Shown here: positions 24,262-33,478 of the stretch, piece by piece | Layout of the letters: each line of letters opens with the position of its first letter | Numbering within the stretch: the first letter of the stretch is position 1 | Source of the DNA: JASMHC01 sp964476515 | Lineage (GTDB): Bacteria > Pseudomonadota > Alphaproteobacteria > Rhodobacterales > Rhodobacteraceae | DNA length: 42,936 nt | Reading direction: 5' to 3' | Assembly (NCBI GenBank): GCA_964476515.1 | Contig: CAYZAY010000011.1 | Location: 1-42,936, forward strand | Notes under the pieces: model-generated | The model's database searches: none | What the model was told of the DNA's origin: nothing | What the model saw: the letters and a program-made list of their open reading frames with translations, nothing else | Position numbers and translations under genes: made by a program

Positions 24262-25038
24262 TTAGTCTTTTAGATGCGCAAACTGTGAAACAGCGGAGAC
24301 GACAGATTGTCTCAGGGTGCTCATGTCAATCGACGGCACGATAAACTTTGCCCCAGCATCTTTGGCCAGTTCAATCAGCATAGGATTGGATGCAAGAAAC
24401 CCCGCTGGTTTCCCAGCTGCGGTGATCCGTTCAATTGCATCACGAATGGCGGCTTGCATGGGTTCTGACGCCATTTGCCCCGGATAGCCAAGGCTTGCCG
24501 ACAAATCCGAAGGCCCAACAAACATCGCGTCAATTCCATCGACCGCGGCAATCGCTTCCAGATTTTCAAGCCCCTGTTGCGTTTCGATCTGGACGACCAA
24601 ACAAATCTCATCCCGCGCTTTGGCATAATAATCCTCAACGGCACCAAACCCTGTGGCGCGCACACTACCAGCCACACCTCTGAACCCCTGCGAGGGATAA
24701 GCCACTGCAGCAGCCGCAAGCTTAGCTTCTTCTACAGTTTGCACATAAGGAACAATGACCGTCTGAGCACCCGCATCCAGCACGCGTTTAAGTATGACCG
24801 GGTCCAATCCCGGCACCCGCACGGCGGCCTGCGCCTTTGCACCGCGAAGGGCTTGAAGCGCCGAGACCACATCGCTCAGCTCATTGGCGGCATGTTCGCA
24901 ATCGATGGTCACAAAATCAAACCCTGAATCGCCAAGCATTTCGACAACCAGCGAATCCCGGATATTCGACCAGATCCCCAGCTGAACCTTTCCTGACTCG
25001 ATTGCGGCCTTGAACGTGTTCTTAGGAAGTTCTGACAT
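24262..25038 (-). CDS. HpcH/HpaI-family class II aldolase
   Basis: A 258-residue (beta/alpha)8-barrel aldolase. Key positions: H49 (DCEHAANE), R74 (AAVRVPGLDP), E152 (VQIETQQG) and D178 (FVGPSDLS), matching base, catalytic Arg and metal ligands of HpaI-type pyruvate aldolases (2,4-dihydroxyhept-2-ene-1,7-dioate aldolase and relatives). It cleaves 4-hydroxy-2-oxo-acids to pyruvate plus an aldehyde. It lies upstream of the Mo-hydroxylase operon on the same strand with a 171-base gap, so it may be part of the same catabolic pathway. Substrate unknown. Confidence 0.85.
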   Translation of the reverse strand: MSELPKNTFKAAIESGKVQLGIWSNIRDSLVVEMLGDSGFDFVTIDCEHAANELSDVVSALQALRGAKAQAAVRVPGLDPVILKRVLDAGAQTVIVPYVQTVEEAKLAAAAVAYPSQGFRGVAGSVRATGFGAVEDYYAKARDEICLVVQIETQQGLENLEAIAAVDGIDAMFVGPSDLSASLGYPGQMASEPMQAAIRDAIERITAAGKPAGFLASNPMLIELAKDAGAKFIVPSIDMSTLRQSVVSAVSQFAHLKD

Positions 25039-25194
25039 ATCACCCTCTTATGTTGCGACGTCTCTTTATCAATGCAGTCTGCGGCGCGACGAGCAAGCCA
25101 CATATTAGTTAATGTGTTAAGTTATTTTCACGTATCTTGAAACCCCTTTTTCATTCTATTATCTGACTGTGACCCTGAACGTTCGAAATCCGCC

Positions 25195-25650
25195 ATGATC
25201 CAATATTCACTGAAATGCGACAAAGACCACAGCTTTGACAGCTGGTTCCAATCTGCCTCTGCTTTTGAAAAACTGCAGAGCGCCGGAATGATCAGCTGTG
25301 CAGTCTGCGGGTCGGCCTCTGTGAAAAAGTCAATTATGGCACCGCGCGTCACGACCTCTCGCACCAAGGCGCCCTCGCCCGCCGAACCGGTCAACCCACC
25401 GGCTGCCCCATCGCTAAGCGAACCGGCAAGCCCAGCGGAACAAGCCATCGCGGATATGCGCAAGCAGGTTGAAAAGAATTCGACCTATGTCGGCAACGAT
25501 TTCGCGTCCGAGGCCCGAGCCATGCATGAAGGCGAAGCGCCCGAACGCCAGATCCACGGCGAAGCCAAGCCGGACGAAGCCAAAAAGCTGGTCGAGGATG
25601 GGATTCCGGTCGTACCGCTTCCGTTCATGACCAACCGAAAAACCAACTGA
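25195..25650 (+). CDS. DUF1178 family protein
   Basis: A 151-residue protein with an N-terminal zinc-ribbon-like region: YSLKCDKDHSFDSWF with C8, and MISCAVCGSASVKKSIMAPRV with C35 and C38. This is the DUF1178 signature, widespread in alpha- and betaproteobacteria, function unknown. The middle is Pro/Ala-rich and the C-terminal part charged. Followed at eight bases by the SDR gene, so probably co-transcribed. Divergent from the aldolase gene. Confidence 0.85.
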   Translation: MIQYSLKCDKDHSFDSWFQSASAFEKLQSAGMISCAVCGSASVKKSIMAPRVTTSRTKAPSPAEPVNPPAAPSLSEPASPAEQAIADMRKQVEKNSTYVGNDFASEARAMHEGEAPERQIHGEAKPDEAKKLVEDGIPVVPLPFMTNRKTN

Positions 25651-25658
25651 GGTACAAT

Positions 25659-26303
25659 ATGCGTGTCCTGATAACCGGCGCTAACCGAGGCATCGGGCAT
25701 GCTTTGGCAAAATCCTACGAAAACGCAGGGCACGACGTGCTTCGCACCGCGCGAAACGGCGGCGGCGAATATCTGACGTTGGAAGCGACCGACCCAAATT
25801 CGTTCAAATCGCTTGCCCAGCAACTGGCCGACACGCCCATTGATCTGTTGATCTGCAACGCTGGTGTTTACCTTGATAAGGGGCACACTATTGGCAACGG
25901 TTTCCAACCCGAAAACTGGGCCCAGACCTTTGCCGTCAACGTCACCGGCGTCTTCCTGACGATTGAAGCCCTTCTTCCAAACGTAAAAGCAGCCAACGGC
26001 AAGATCGCCATAATCTCGTCCCAGATGGCCAGCCAAACGACGGCCCCCGGCGGGTCGTACATTTACCGCGCTTCAAAAGCTGCTGCGCTGAATTTGGGCC
26101 GAAACCTTTCTACGGACCTGAAAGACGAAGGCATCGCCGTTGGCATCTACCACCCGGGCTGGGTTATCACCGATATGGGCGGCGAAGAAGCGGACATCGG
26201 TTTGGACATCGCCGTATCGGGACTTATTGACCGGTTTGACGAACTTTCGATTGAAACGACCGGCTGTTTTCGCACCTATTCAGGCGAAGACCATCCGTAT
26301 TAA
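25659..26303 (+). CDS. Short-chain dehydrogenase/reductase
   Basis: A 214-residue SDR. N-terminal NAD(P)-binding motif TGANRGIG (about residues 6-13), the NAG motif (LLICNAGVY), Ser in AIISSQMAS and the catalytic YxxxK in YIYRASKAA. Slightly shorter than the typical 250 residues; the segment usual for substrate binding is small. Substrate unknown. Eight bases after the DUF1178 gene and 27 bases before the TSUP gene, suggesting an operon of three. Confidence 0.85.
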   Translation: MRVLITGANRGIGHALAKSYENAGHDVLRTARNGGGEYLTLEATDPNSFKSLAQQLADTPIDLLICNAGVYLDKGHTIGNGFQPENWAQTFAVNVTGVFLTIEALLPNVKAANGKIAIISSQMASQTTAPGGSYIYRASKAAALNLGRNLSTDLKDEGIAVGIYHPGWVITDMGGEEADIGLDIAVSGLIDRFDELSIETTGCFRTYSGEDHPY

Positions 26304-26330
26304 CCTTTCCTATCCGAACTGGACGACGCT

Positions 26331-27080
26331 TTGAGTGATCTTATCATCCTGATTGTTGCAGCTTTTGCTGGCGGCGTTCTGAACACTATCGCGGGGGGCG
26401 GCACCTTTCTGACCTTCCCCGCGCTTGTGTTTGTCGGCGTTCCTCCGGTTATGGCCAATGCCACGGCCACGTTCATGGCCTTGCCCGGCTATATTGCAGG
26501 CACAGCCGGATTTTCAACCGAGCTGAAATCCTGGGGAAAGGATCAGATGATCCGCCTGACCATCATCGCCACCATCGGCGGTGCAGCGGGCGCCATCCTG
26601 TTAAGCATCTCATCAAACGAAGCCTTTTCGATCTTCGTCCCGTTCCTGCTTCTTGCGGCCACACTGATTTTCACCTTCGGAGACCGCATCCGCGCATGGG
26701 CGGCCTCGCACAGCCGAGACGTCAAACCCGAAGGGGCTGTCGGCATATTCCTCGTTGCGCTTTACGGCGGCTACTTCAACGGAGGGCTGGGCATCGTATT
26801 CCTTGCCCTGTTCACCATGTGGGGCATGACGAATATCCACCTGATGAACGGCTTGAAGCTTTGGGCCAGCAGCACAATTGCGATCATTTCGTTTTTCGTC
26901 TTTGCCAAAAGCGGGCTGCTCGATTGGGAAAAAGCCCTGATCATGATGGTCGCCGGCACCGTGGGCGGATTTCTGGGCGCACCCTTGGCACGGGCATTGC
27001 CAATTAATCGGGTGAAACAGTTCATATCGCTGGTCGGCTTCGTGATGACGGCGATATTTGCGATAAAACTGTTGGTTTAA
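26331..27080 (+). CDS. TSUP-family membrane transporter (TauE/SafE type)
   Basis: A 249-residue protein with about eight membrane segments. It shows the TSUP motif GGVLNTIAGGGTFLTFPALVFVG near the N-terminus (given in part) and its repeat GGYFNGGLGIVFLALFTMWG in the second half. Family members export sulfite, sulfoacetate or similar anions; the substrate here is unknown. The start is TTG at 26331, 27 bases after the SDR stop, with no stronger in-frame start nearby. Convergent with the homocysteine methyltransferase-like gene at four bases distance. Confidence 0.82.
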   Translation: MSDLIILIVAAFAGGVLNTIAGGGTFLTFPALVFVGVPPVMANATATFMALPGYIAGTAGFSTELKSWGKDQMIRLTIIATIGGAAGAILLSISSNEAFSIFVPFLLLAATLIFTFGDRIRAWAASHSRDVKPEGAVGIFLVALYGGYFNGGLGIVFLALFTMWGMTNIHLMNGLKLWASSTIAIISFFVFAKSGLLDWEKALIMMVAGTVGGFLGAPLARALPINRVKQFISLVGFVMTAIFAIKLLV

Positions 27081-27084
27081 TAAA

Positions 27085-28036
27085 TTACTCCACTGCGGCA
27101 TTCCTAAAGCTGTTTACATTCAGCGCGATCTCACCGAGGTGGCGTTCATCAGTGCCACAACAACCTCCCAAGATGTCAGCTCTTGGAAACTGGCGCGCAA
27201 CTTCTCCCATTTGTTGCCCTAGCTCTTCTGGATCACCGTCTTNNNNNNNNNNNNNNNNNNNNNNNNNCCTGATCCATCTCAACTGCATTTGGCCTGATGT
27301 ACCTTAGACGATCTCTCCACGCCCCTTCTTCTGCCAGGGCAGACGCAAACTCCAATGGATGCGCGCAGTTTGTGCCAAACCATGCCGCAGCGCCATCTGT
27401 CTTTTCTTCAATTGTCTCAACTGCTTCGCGAAGACTCGGCCCTGAACTCAGATGGCCCTCAGTTGTCAGCGTCAGGCTAACGCCGATTGGGATGCCAATG
27501 CCTTGTGCCGCACGAACAACGCCTACAGACTCTGGAACATTGTTGAAAGTCATGGCGATCGCAATATCAGCTGGCGTGCTTTTCAAAGTGGTAAGCTGAA
27601 CGGAATGATAATCTTCGGCCTCGTCTTCGCTGATGTCGCCACCCGATCCATAAGCGTCTCCTCTCGGACCAACGCAACCGCCAATATAAACATCTGAAAC
27701 ACGCCCCTCGTATTCTTGGCGCATCCCGTCAAGAAATTCTATTGTCCGTCGCTGCATGTCTGCCAAGCCCTCAGGCGTATAGCCCAGCTTTGCGCCCCAG
27801 TCAGGGCTGGCGCGGTAGTCGTGACCAAGAATCAACATTCCGGTGTTGTGCTTTTCGGCGACGTCGAAATATCGACGATACATATTCCGCACGACTTCTT
27901 GTGCCTTGGGGTCATCCAAAAGCGGATACATGACAAATTCCGGAAGTTCGAACCCCCATTTGAATAGCAACTCGGTTTCGCCACCACCTTCTGTCAAATA
28001 AAACTTATTGCTTAATCTCGGTGGGAACTCTTGCAT
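27085..28036 (-). CDS. Homocysteine S-methyltransferase-family protein (gapped)
   Basis: The N-terminal part, from 28036, reads MQEFPPRLSNKFYLTEGGGETELLFKWG and continues as a homocysteine S-methyltransferase barrel. Zinc-ligand cysteines appear in FGTNCAHP and, after the N run, in ILGGCCGTDERHL. About eight residues are hidden by the 25 Ns at 27243-27267. The two parts are out of frame by one base with exactly 25 Ns, so the true gap length is probably 24 or 27 (a multiple of three). The ATG at 28036 has GAGGAGG seven bases upstream and is preferred to the GTG just before it. Family members transfer methyl groups to homocysteine from S-methylmethionine or betaine-like donors; the donor here is unknown. 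Confidence 0.8.
27243..27267. other. Assembly gap (25 N)
   Basis: A run of 25 Ns inside the homocysteine S-methyltransferase-family gene. Frame comparison on both sides shows that the real missing length is not 25. Confidence 0.99.
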
Positions 28037-28137
28037 CACCGTACCTCCTCAATGCACCAGAAAAGAATAGCATAACTAGAGTCTGGTCCAAAACTTGCCA
28101 AAATGGCTTGGAATACGGCTACGGCAGCTTGAAATCG

Positions 28138-28494
28138 TCAGCCGCGCGTTTCGAAGCTCTTGAACGCAAGCTGCCAGCGACCGTCTGCGTAAAGGAACCT
28201 CAAAATTTCGATAAATGTCGAGCTTGCTGATTTGCTTTCCACCACTGCGAACGCACTCGTCGCTAGTACATTTGAGTCCAATATCTTCCAGACTGGAAGA
28301 GGTTCATCCATCGAAATCGCATTTTCTTCGCAAATTCCAATAATTGTATCTCGGTCGAACCACGCAAGTTGATCACCGAGTTTCCCAGCCGTTTTAAAGT
28401 TTGGATGGAATAGATCGATGATGTCGTCCTTTACCCCATAAGTCGCTGCGTGAATGTATTTTTTAATGGCGGATTCAATTTGATCCAATGACAT
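28138..28494 (-). CDS. NTF2-like/SnoaL-like fold protein
   Basis: A 118-residue protein starting MSLDQIESAIKKYIHAATYG. The helix then beta-strand pattern, the GVKDDIIDLFHPNFKTAGKL segment and the C-terminal EILRFLYADGRWQLAFKSFE fit the NTF2-like (nuclear transport factor 2, SnoaL/lumazine-binding-like) fold. I use the ATG at 28494 because GGAG is six bases upstream; a longer reading to 28533 lacks a ribosome-binding site. No catalytic residue can be named. Same strand as the methyltransferase-like gene, 101 bases before it, possibly an operon. Confidence 0.65.
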   Translation of the reverse strand: MSLDQIESAIKKYIHAATYGVKDDIIDLFHPNFKTAGKLGDQLAWFDRDTIIGICEENAISMDEPLPVWKILDSNVLATSAFAVVESKSASSTFIEILRFLYADGRWQLAFKSFETRG

Positions 28495-28686
28495 TGATTT
28501 CTCCAGATTTGCTGCACTCAACATATCAGCCATTTGTAGACTTGTCCTGTTATGGCCTTGCCCCGCTTTTCAACGGTCCATCCCATAAAACTGCACCAAT
28601 AATACGACTCGACACCCCAACCACACCTTGCCCTTACGCCGCGACACGCGTAAACCGCCGCGCAATAAGAACCACGGGAAGAAACC

Positions 28687-29922
28687 ATGCCAACGCTGGT
28701 TATGAAATTCGGCGGAACTTCCGTCGCCACTCTGGACCGCATCCGCCGCGCCGCCAAGCGCGTCGGCGTTGAGGTGTCCAAAGGCTATGACGTCATCGTC
28801 ATCGTGTCGGCCATGTCGGGCGAGACCAACAAGCTGGTAGGGTACGTCAACGAAACCTCTCCGCTGTATGACGCACGTGAATATGATGCGATTGTATCGT
28901 CAGGTGAAAACGTCACCGCCGGTCTGATGGCGCTGACGCTACAGGAAATGGATGTTCCCGCACGTAGCTGGCAGGGCTGGCAAGTTCCGGTGAAAACCAA
29001 CGACGCCCACGCAGCAGCACGGATCGAAGAAATCCCAACCGACAATATCAACGGCAAGTTTGCCGAGGGTATGAAGGTCGCCATCGTTGCTGGCTTTCAA
29101 GGCATCGGACCTGATGGCCGCATCACCACGCTTGGCCGTGGCGGATCGGACACAACTGCCGTAGCTTTTGCTGCCGCGTTTCGGGCCGAGCGTTGCGACA
29201 TCTACACTGACGTTGATGGGGTCTACACCACCGACCCACGGATTACCGACAAGGCCCGCAAGCTCGACAAGATCAGCTTTGAAGAAATGCTGGAACTGGC
29301 GTCGCTTGGCGCGAAAGTCCTGCAAACCCGTTCGGTCGAACTGGCCATGCGCTACAAAGTGAAACTGCGCGTCCTATCAAGTTTTGAAGAACAATCAGAC
29401 GAAGCCGGAACGCTCGTCTGCCCCGAGGAGGAAGTCATGGAAAACCGTCCTGTATCAGGTGTCGCCTATAGCCGCGACGAAGCGAAAATGACGCTTGTAT
29501 CGGTCGCCGACCGCCCCGGCATCGCTGCCGCGATCTTTGGTCCGCTTTCGGACGCGGGTGTGAACGTGGATATGATCATCCAGAACATTGCAGAAGAAGG
29601 CCGCACGGACATGACGTTCTCGTGCCCGACTGATCAGGTTAAACGCGCCGAGAAAGCCCTTAGCCAAGCCAAAGAATCCGGCGACATCAACTATCACGAC
29701 TTAGTCGCTGACACAGATGTCGCCAAAATTTCGGCCGTTGGTATTGGCATGCGTTCGCAGTCGGGTGTTGCGGCCAAAATGTTCAAAACTCTGTCGGACG
29801 AAGGCGTGAACATTAAGGTCATCGCAACATCCGAGATCAAAATTTCGGTTCTGGTCGATCGCAAGTATATGGAACTGGCCGTTCAGGCACTTCACGATGC
29901 GTTCGAGCTGGAAAAGGCATAA
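28687..29922 (+). CDS. lysC: Aspartokinase
   Basis: A 411-residue aspartate kinase: KFGGTSVA (residues 7-14) is the nucleotide/aspartate motif, and GRGGSDTTAVAFA is the conserved kinase segment. Two ACT regulatory domains fill the C-terminal third (about residues 265-411), with SVADRPGIAAAIFGPLSDAGVNVDMIIQN and VGIGMRSQSGVAAKMFKTLSDEGVNIKVIATSEIKISVLV (given in part), as in feedback-inhibited LysC of the lysine/threonine pathway. First step of the aspartate family. GGGAAG is seen eight bases before the ATG. Confidence 0.95.
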   Translation: MPTLVMKFGGTSVATLDRIRRAAKRVGVEVSKGYDVIVIVSAMSGETNKLVGYVNETSPLYDAREYDAIVSSGENVTAGLMALTLQEMDVPARSWQGWQVPVKTNDAHAAARIEEIPTDNINGKFAEGMKVAIVAGFQGIGPDGRITTLGRGGSDTTAVAFAAAFRAERCDIYTDVDGVYTTDPRITDKARKLDKISFEEMLELASLGAKVLQTRSVELAMRYKVKLRVLSSFEEQSDEAGTLVCPEEEVMENRPVSGVAYSRDEAKMTLVSVADRPGIAAAIFGPLSDAGVNVDMIIQNIAEEGRTDMTFSCPTDQVKRAEKALSQAKESGDINYHDLVADTDVAKISAVGIGMRSQSGVAAKMFKTLSDEGVNIKVIATSEIKISVLVDRKYMELAVQALHDAFELEKA

Positions 29923-29967
29923 AAATAGGGCGTCCTGAGCCATCCAAAAAATCACGCCACGTGAATT

Positions 29968-30011
29968 GCAAACCGTCTATGAGGTAAACTCTGGGCGGTT
30001 TTGCCTTTTTT
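29968..30011 (+). terminator. Possible terminator after lysC
   Basis: GCAAACCG and CGGTTTTGC form a stem with one bulge and a long loop, followed by TTTTTT. Weak stem, so a tentative call. Confidence 0.4.
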
Positions 30012-30093
30012 CCGCCACATTCTCGCGTTAAGGATGAGTTAACGACGTTCTCTCGTTTTTCGGGGCAATAATGAACGCGCTTGAGGCAGAGCA

Positions 30094-31143
30094 ATGAACA
30101 CCAGTTTCAGGGCGAGAACTGACAGAAATAACGCCAATAACCCAGCGCTGAACCTTAACGGTGATGCAGCGGTAGAGATGACGTTTGTCTGGAACAGCCC
30201 AACCGGTGCCAGCGGTGACGTCATTCTTGATAACAACGGCGGTGCCCCTGATCCAACCTCGATGGTTTCGGTTGGCGGCGTAGAATATAGCTTTACGTTT
30301 CAATATACCGGCACCCTGCCCACCCATAACAGGGACGGTGCAAGGCAGGTCCCCGATCACCTAGAGGGCGAAAACGTGTATCTGATCACGCTGCACGATT
30401 ACCCGATCGTAGGCGAAGACACGCGAATGGCATTCCTTCCGGACTCAAACGCGACCGAAGCGGACATGAACGCGTTCGGCAAAGGCGCTATTGATGTTCA
30501 GACATTGGATACGACGCCGCCCGCGACACCAGTCTGCTTTGCCAAAGGCACATTGATTGCGACGCCAAACGGCGAGATCCCTGTTGAACAGCTAAATACC
30601 GGCGACATAGTGCTGTCGGCTGATGGCTCGGCTGTTGAGCTAAAGTGGATCGCGAACAGCCATTTCACATACCCTGAAATGCTTCTTAACCACAGAGTTT
30701 GCCCGATTTGCATCCCGCAGGATCATTTCGGCCCTGACATGCCCCATACCGATCTGTGGGTATCCCCCCAGCACCGCGTCGTGATACGGGGCTGGAACGT
30801 CGAGCTTGCCCTTGGAGAACCAGAAGCGCTTGTTGCTGCTAAACACATCATGGGCATTCCGGGCTATCCCCAAGAGCGCTGGCAAAACGGGGTCGACTAT
30901 TACCACCTTTTGCTGGAACAGCACGAAGTGGTGGTTTCCAACGGCCTTGAAAGCGAAAGCATGTTGATAGGTGAAGAAGCCATGCGCAGCCTGTCAGCCA
31001 GCGCGCGCGCGGATCTTGATCTCTACCTGTCCGCCAATCCCAACGCCAAAGCAGCGGCCCAGACGCCTGCGATGGGAATTGTGAAGCCTAGCGAAGCAAC
31101 TGTGCTGCGAAATGAACCTAACCTGCTGCAAGGTGCAGCATAA
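30094..31143 (+). CDS. Hint-domain protein (PF13403-type)
   Basis: A 349-residue protein. The first 145 residues are a poorly conserved, Asn/Gly-rich beta-type region without a signal peptide. From C148 (VCFAKGTLIATPNGEIPVE) a Hedgehog/intein (Hint) domain follows, with WVSPQHRVVIRGW and a C-terminal HEVVVSNGLESES. The Hint domain in related proteins can cleave itself; the Cys at its start and the SNG at its end are consistent with that. Common in marine Rhodobacterales, function unknown. GAGG is seven bases before the ATG. Confidence 0.8.
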   Translation: MNTSFRARTDRNNANNPALNLNGDAAVEMTFVWNSPTGASGDVILDNNGGAPDPTSMVSVGGVEYSFTFQYTGTLPTHNRDGARQVPDHLEGENVYLITLHDYPIVGEDTRMAFLPDSNATEADMNAFGKGAIDVQTLDTTPPATPVCFAKGTLIATPNGEIPVEQLNTGDIVLSADGSAVELKWIANSHFTYPEMLLNHRVCPICIPQDHFGPDMPHTDLWVSPQHRVVIRGWNVELALGEPEALVAAKHIMGIPGYPQERWQNGVDYYHLLLEQHEVVVSNGLESESMLIGEEAMRSLSASARADLDLYLSANPNAKAAAQTPAMGIVKPSEATVLRNEPNLLQGAA

Positions 31144-31231
31144 GCGTCAGCTTTTCCTGACCTCTGGCCTTTAATACTCCCCTTCCTGTGCGATCTCGCC
31201 TATAGATTCGTGTTAGGGAGAATTTAAAACG

Positions 31232-33478
31232 ATGGCAGACGGTTTCGAAACAGAAAGCCGAAAACTACTAGGTCGCCTTCGCGACACGATGGCGACCGAG
31301 GCTGCTGGTCAGGAACGTCTTGACCACATCACGCATATTATTGCCGATTCCATGGGCACCGAGGTGTGCTCGATCTACCTGTTCCGCGATGAAGACACGC
31401 TTGAGCTTTGCGCCACCGAGGGCCTGAAAGCCGAAGCGGTTCACCAAACCAGAATGCGCTTGGGCGAAGGTCTTGTCGGTCGGGTCGCCAAGCGTGGATC
31501 AACAGTGAACACAGCCGATGCCCCATCGGAACCCGGGTTCCGTTACATGGCCGAAACCGGCGAGGAAATATATTCGTCTTTCCTTGGTGTTCCGATCCAA
31601 CGGCTTGGGGAAAATCTGGGCGTCCTAGTTGTTCAATCCAAAACCGCACGCGAATTTACGGCGGATGAAATTTACGGTCTCGAAGTCGTCGCGATGGTTA
31701 TCGCAGAAATGGCCGAGCTTGGTAAATTCGTTGGCGAAGGCGCAGCCCTGTCAGCCCGCCACCAGCAACAGGTCGAAATTCAGTGCACCACCGGACAGGA
31801 AGGCGTCACCGAAGGCCACGTCTGGCTGCACGAGCCCCGTGTTGTTATCACCAACCCGATTGCCGACGATCCCCACCGAGAGCAAGAGCGCCTAAACGAA
31901 GCCGTTGATACGCTAAGGGTGTCTGTAGATGATATGCTCGATAGCGCGGCTAAAACCGGTGACAACGAACATCTTCAGGTGCTTGAAGCTTACCGCATGT
32001 TTGCCAATTCCAAAGGCTGGATGCGGCGCATCGAAGAAGACATCAGCCGCGGGCTTTCTGCCGAAGCGGCTGTCGAAAAAGAACAATCCACCGCCCGCGC
32101 GCGGATGTCCAAGATCACCGACCCCTATCTACGCGAACGCTTGCACGATCTTGACGATCTGTCGAACCGTCTGTTGCGCATCCTGACAGGTCAAGGTCAG
32201 GAAACCGGCGCAGAGATGCCCCATGATCCGGTTCTTATTGCGCGCAACATCGGTCCGGCGGAACTGTTGGACTATGGCAACAAGCTCCGCGGCATAGTCT
32301 TGGAAGAAGGCTCGGTCGGCAGCCACGCAGCGATTGTCGCGCGGGCTTTGGCTATCCCTCTGGTCATTCACGCCAAGCAAATCACCACCGAGGCCCTGAA
32401 CGGCGACCATATTCTGGTCGACGGGGACGAAGGCATCGTCCACCTGCGCCCCGACGACAGCGTGGCTTCGGCCTTCCGTGATAAAATGGCGATGCAGGCC
32501 AAGGCACAGGAACGTTACGCCTCTATTCGCGATAAACCCGCCACATCCTTGGATGGTGAAACCGTCAAACTGGTGATGAACGCAGGTCTTTTGGCCGACT
32601 TGCCGAGCCTTGATAATTCGGGCGCCGAAGGCGTTGGGCTTTTCCGAACCGAGCTACAGTTCCTTGTCCAAAGCAAAATGCCCGGCCGCGCTGAACTTAG
32701 CGCCCAATACGCGCGGGTGATTAATGCAGCCAAAGGCAAACGGGTGATCTTTCGAACGTTGGACATCGGGTCAGACAAGGTGCTGCCCTATATGAAAACG
32801 GTCGATGAACCAAACCCGGCGCTCGGGTGGCGCGCTATTCGGGTTGGGCTTGATAAGCCCGGCGTTCTCCGGATGCAGCTCCAAGCGCTGATCCGCGCCG
32901 CTAATGGCGGGCCGTTAACCGTCATGTTCCCGTTCATTGCGCAGCTCAGCGAATTCACCGCCGCAAGGGCCGAAGTGGACAAGGCGATGGATCGCGAGCG
33001 CAAGCTTGGGCACCCCCTTCCGTCATCGTTAGAGGTCGGGGCTATGCTGGAAACCCCGTCATTGGCGTTTGCGTCTAAGAAATTCTTCCGCGACGTACAT
33101 TTCCTGTCTGTGGGGGGAAACGACCTAAAACAATTCTTCTTTGCCGCAGACCGCGAAAACGAACTGGTCCGCCGTCGCTATGATACGTTGAACGTGTCAT
33201 TCCTCAGCTTCCTTGCCGATATCGTCGAACGCTGCGAAGACACCGACACCAAGCTAAGTTTCTGTGGTGAAGACGCCGGTCGCCCGATCGAGGCTCTCTG
33301 TCTAGCTGCCATAGGATTCCGCACGCTTTCCATGCGCCCAGCCAGCATCGGTCCGGTCAAAAGCCTGATCCACCGCACGGATTTGTCAGCGCTTCGTAAA
33401 GTGATCTGGGATGCCCGCCATCGCGGCGATCAATCGGTCAGACCTGCGGTGATGGAGTTCTTGCGCAATCAAGCCTGA
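31232..33478 (+). CDS. ptsP: Phosphoenolpyruvate-protein phosphotransferase PtsP (EI-Ntr)
   Basis: A 748-residue enzyme I of the nitrogen-related PTS. A GAF domain covers about residues 20-165 (the sensory module of PtsP, known to bind glutamine/2-oxoglutarate signals). The EI part follows: helical HPr-binding region (about 190-320), the active-site His H365 in EGSVGSHAAIVARALAIPL, and the C-terminal PEP-binding barrel with GVGLFRTELQFL, RTLDIGSDKVLPY and SVGGNDLKQFF. It takes phosphate from PEP and passes it to NPr. Its stop overlaps the convergent EcsC gene by ten bases. Start ATG with GGGAGA upstream. Confidence 0.94.
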   Translation: MADGFETESRKLLGRLRDTMATEAAGQERLDHITHIIADSMGTEVCSIYLFRDEDTLELCATEGLKAEAVHQTRMRLGEGLVGRVAKRGSTVNTADAPSEPGFRYMAETGEEIYSSFLGVPIQRLGENLGVLVVQSKTAREFTADEIYGLEVVAMVIAEMAELGKFVGEGAALSARHQQQVEIQCTTGQEGVTEGHVWLHEPRVVITNPIADDPHREQERLNEAVDTLRVSVDDMLDSAAKTGDNEHLQVLEAYRMFANSKGWMRRIEEDISRGLSAEAAVEKEQSTARARMSKITDPYLRERLHDLDDLSNRLLRILTGQGQETGAEMPHDPVLIARNIGPAELLDYGNKLRGIVLEEGSVGSHAAIVARALAIPLVIHAKQITTEALNGDHILVDGDEGIVHLRPDDSVASAFRDKMAMQAKAQERYASIRDKPATSLDGETVKLVMNAGLLADLPSLDNSGAEGVGLFRTELQFLVQSKMPGRAELSAQYARVINAAKGKRVIFRTLDIGSDKVLPYMKTVDEPNPALGWRAIRVGLDKPGVLRMQLQALIRAANGGPLTVMFPFIAQLSEFTAARAEVDKAMDRERKLGHPLPSSLEVGAMLETPSLAFASKKFFRDVHFLSVGGNDLKQFFFAADRENELVRRRYDTLNVSFLSFLADIVERCEDTDTKLSFCGEDAGRPIEALCLAAIGFRTLSMRPASIGPVKSLIHRTDLSALRKVIWDARHRGDQSVRPAVMEFLRNQA

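Noticed and set aside
28040..28137. SAM- or other riboswitch before the homocysteine methyltransferase-like gene
   Set aside because: No recognisable riboswitch stems or conserved core; only a ribosome-binding site and short AT-rich sequence.
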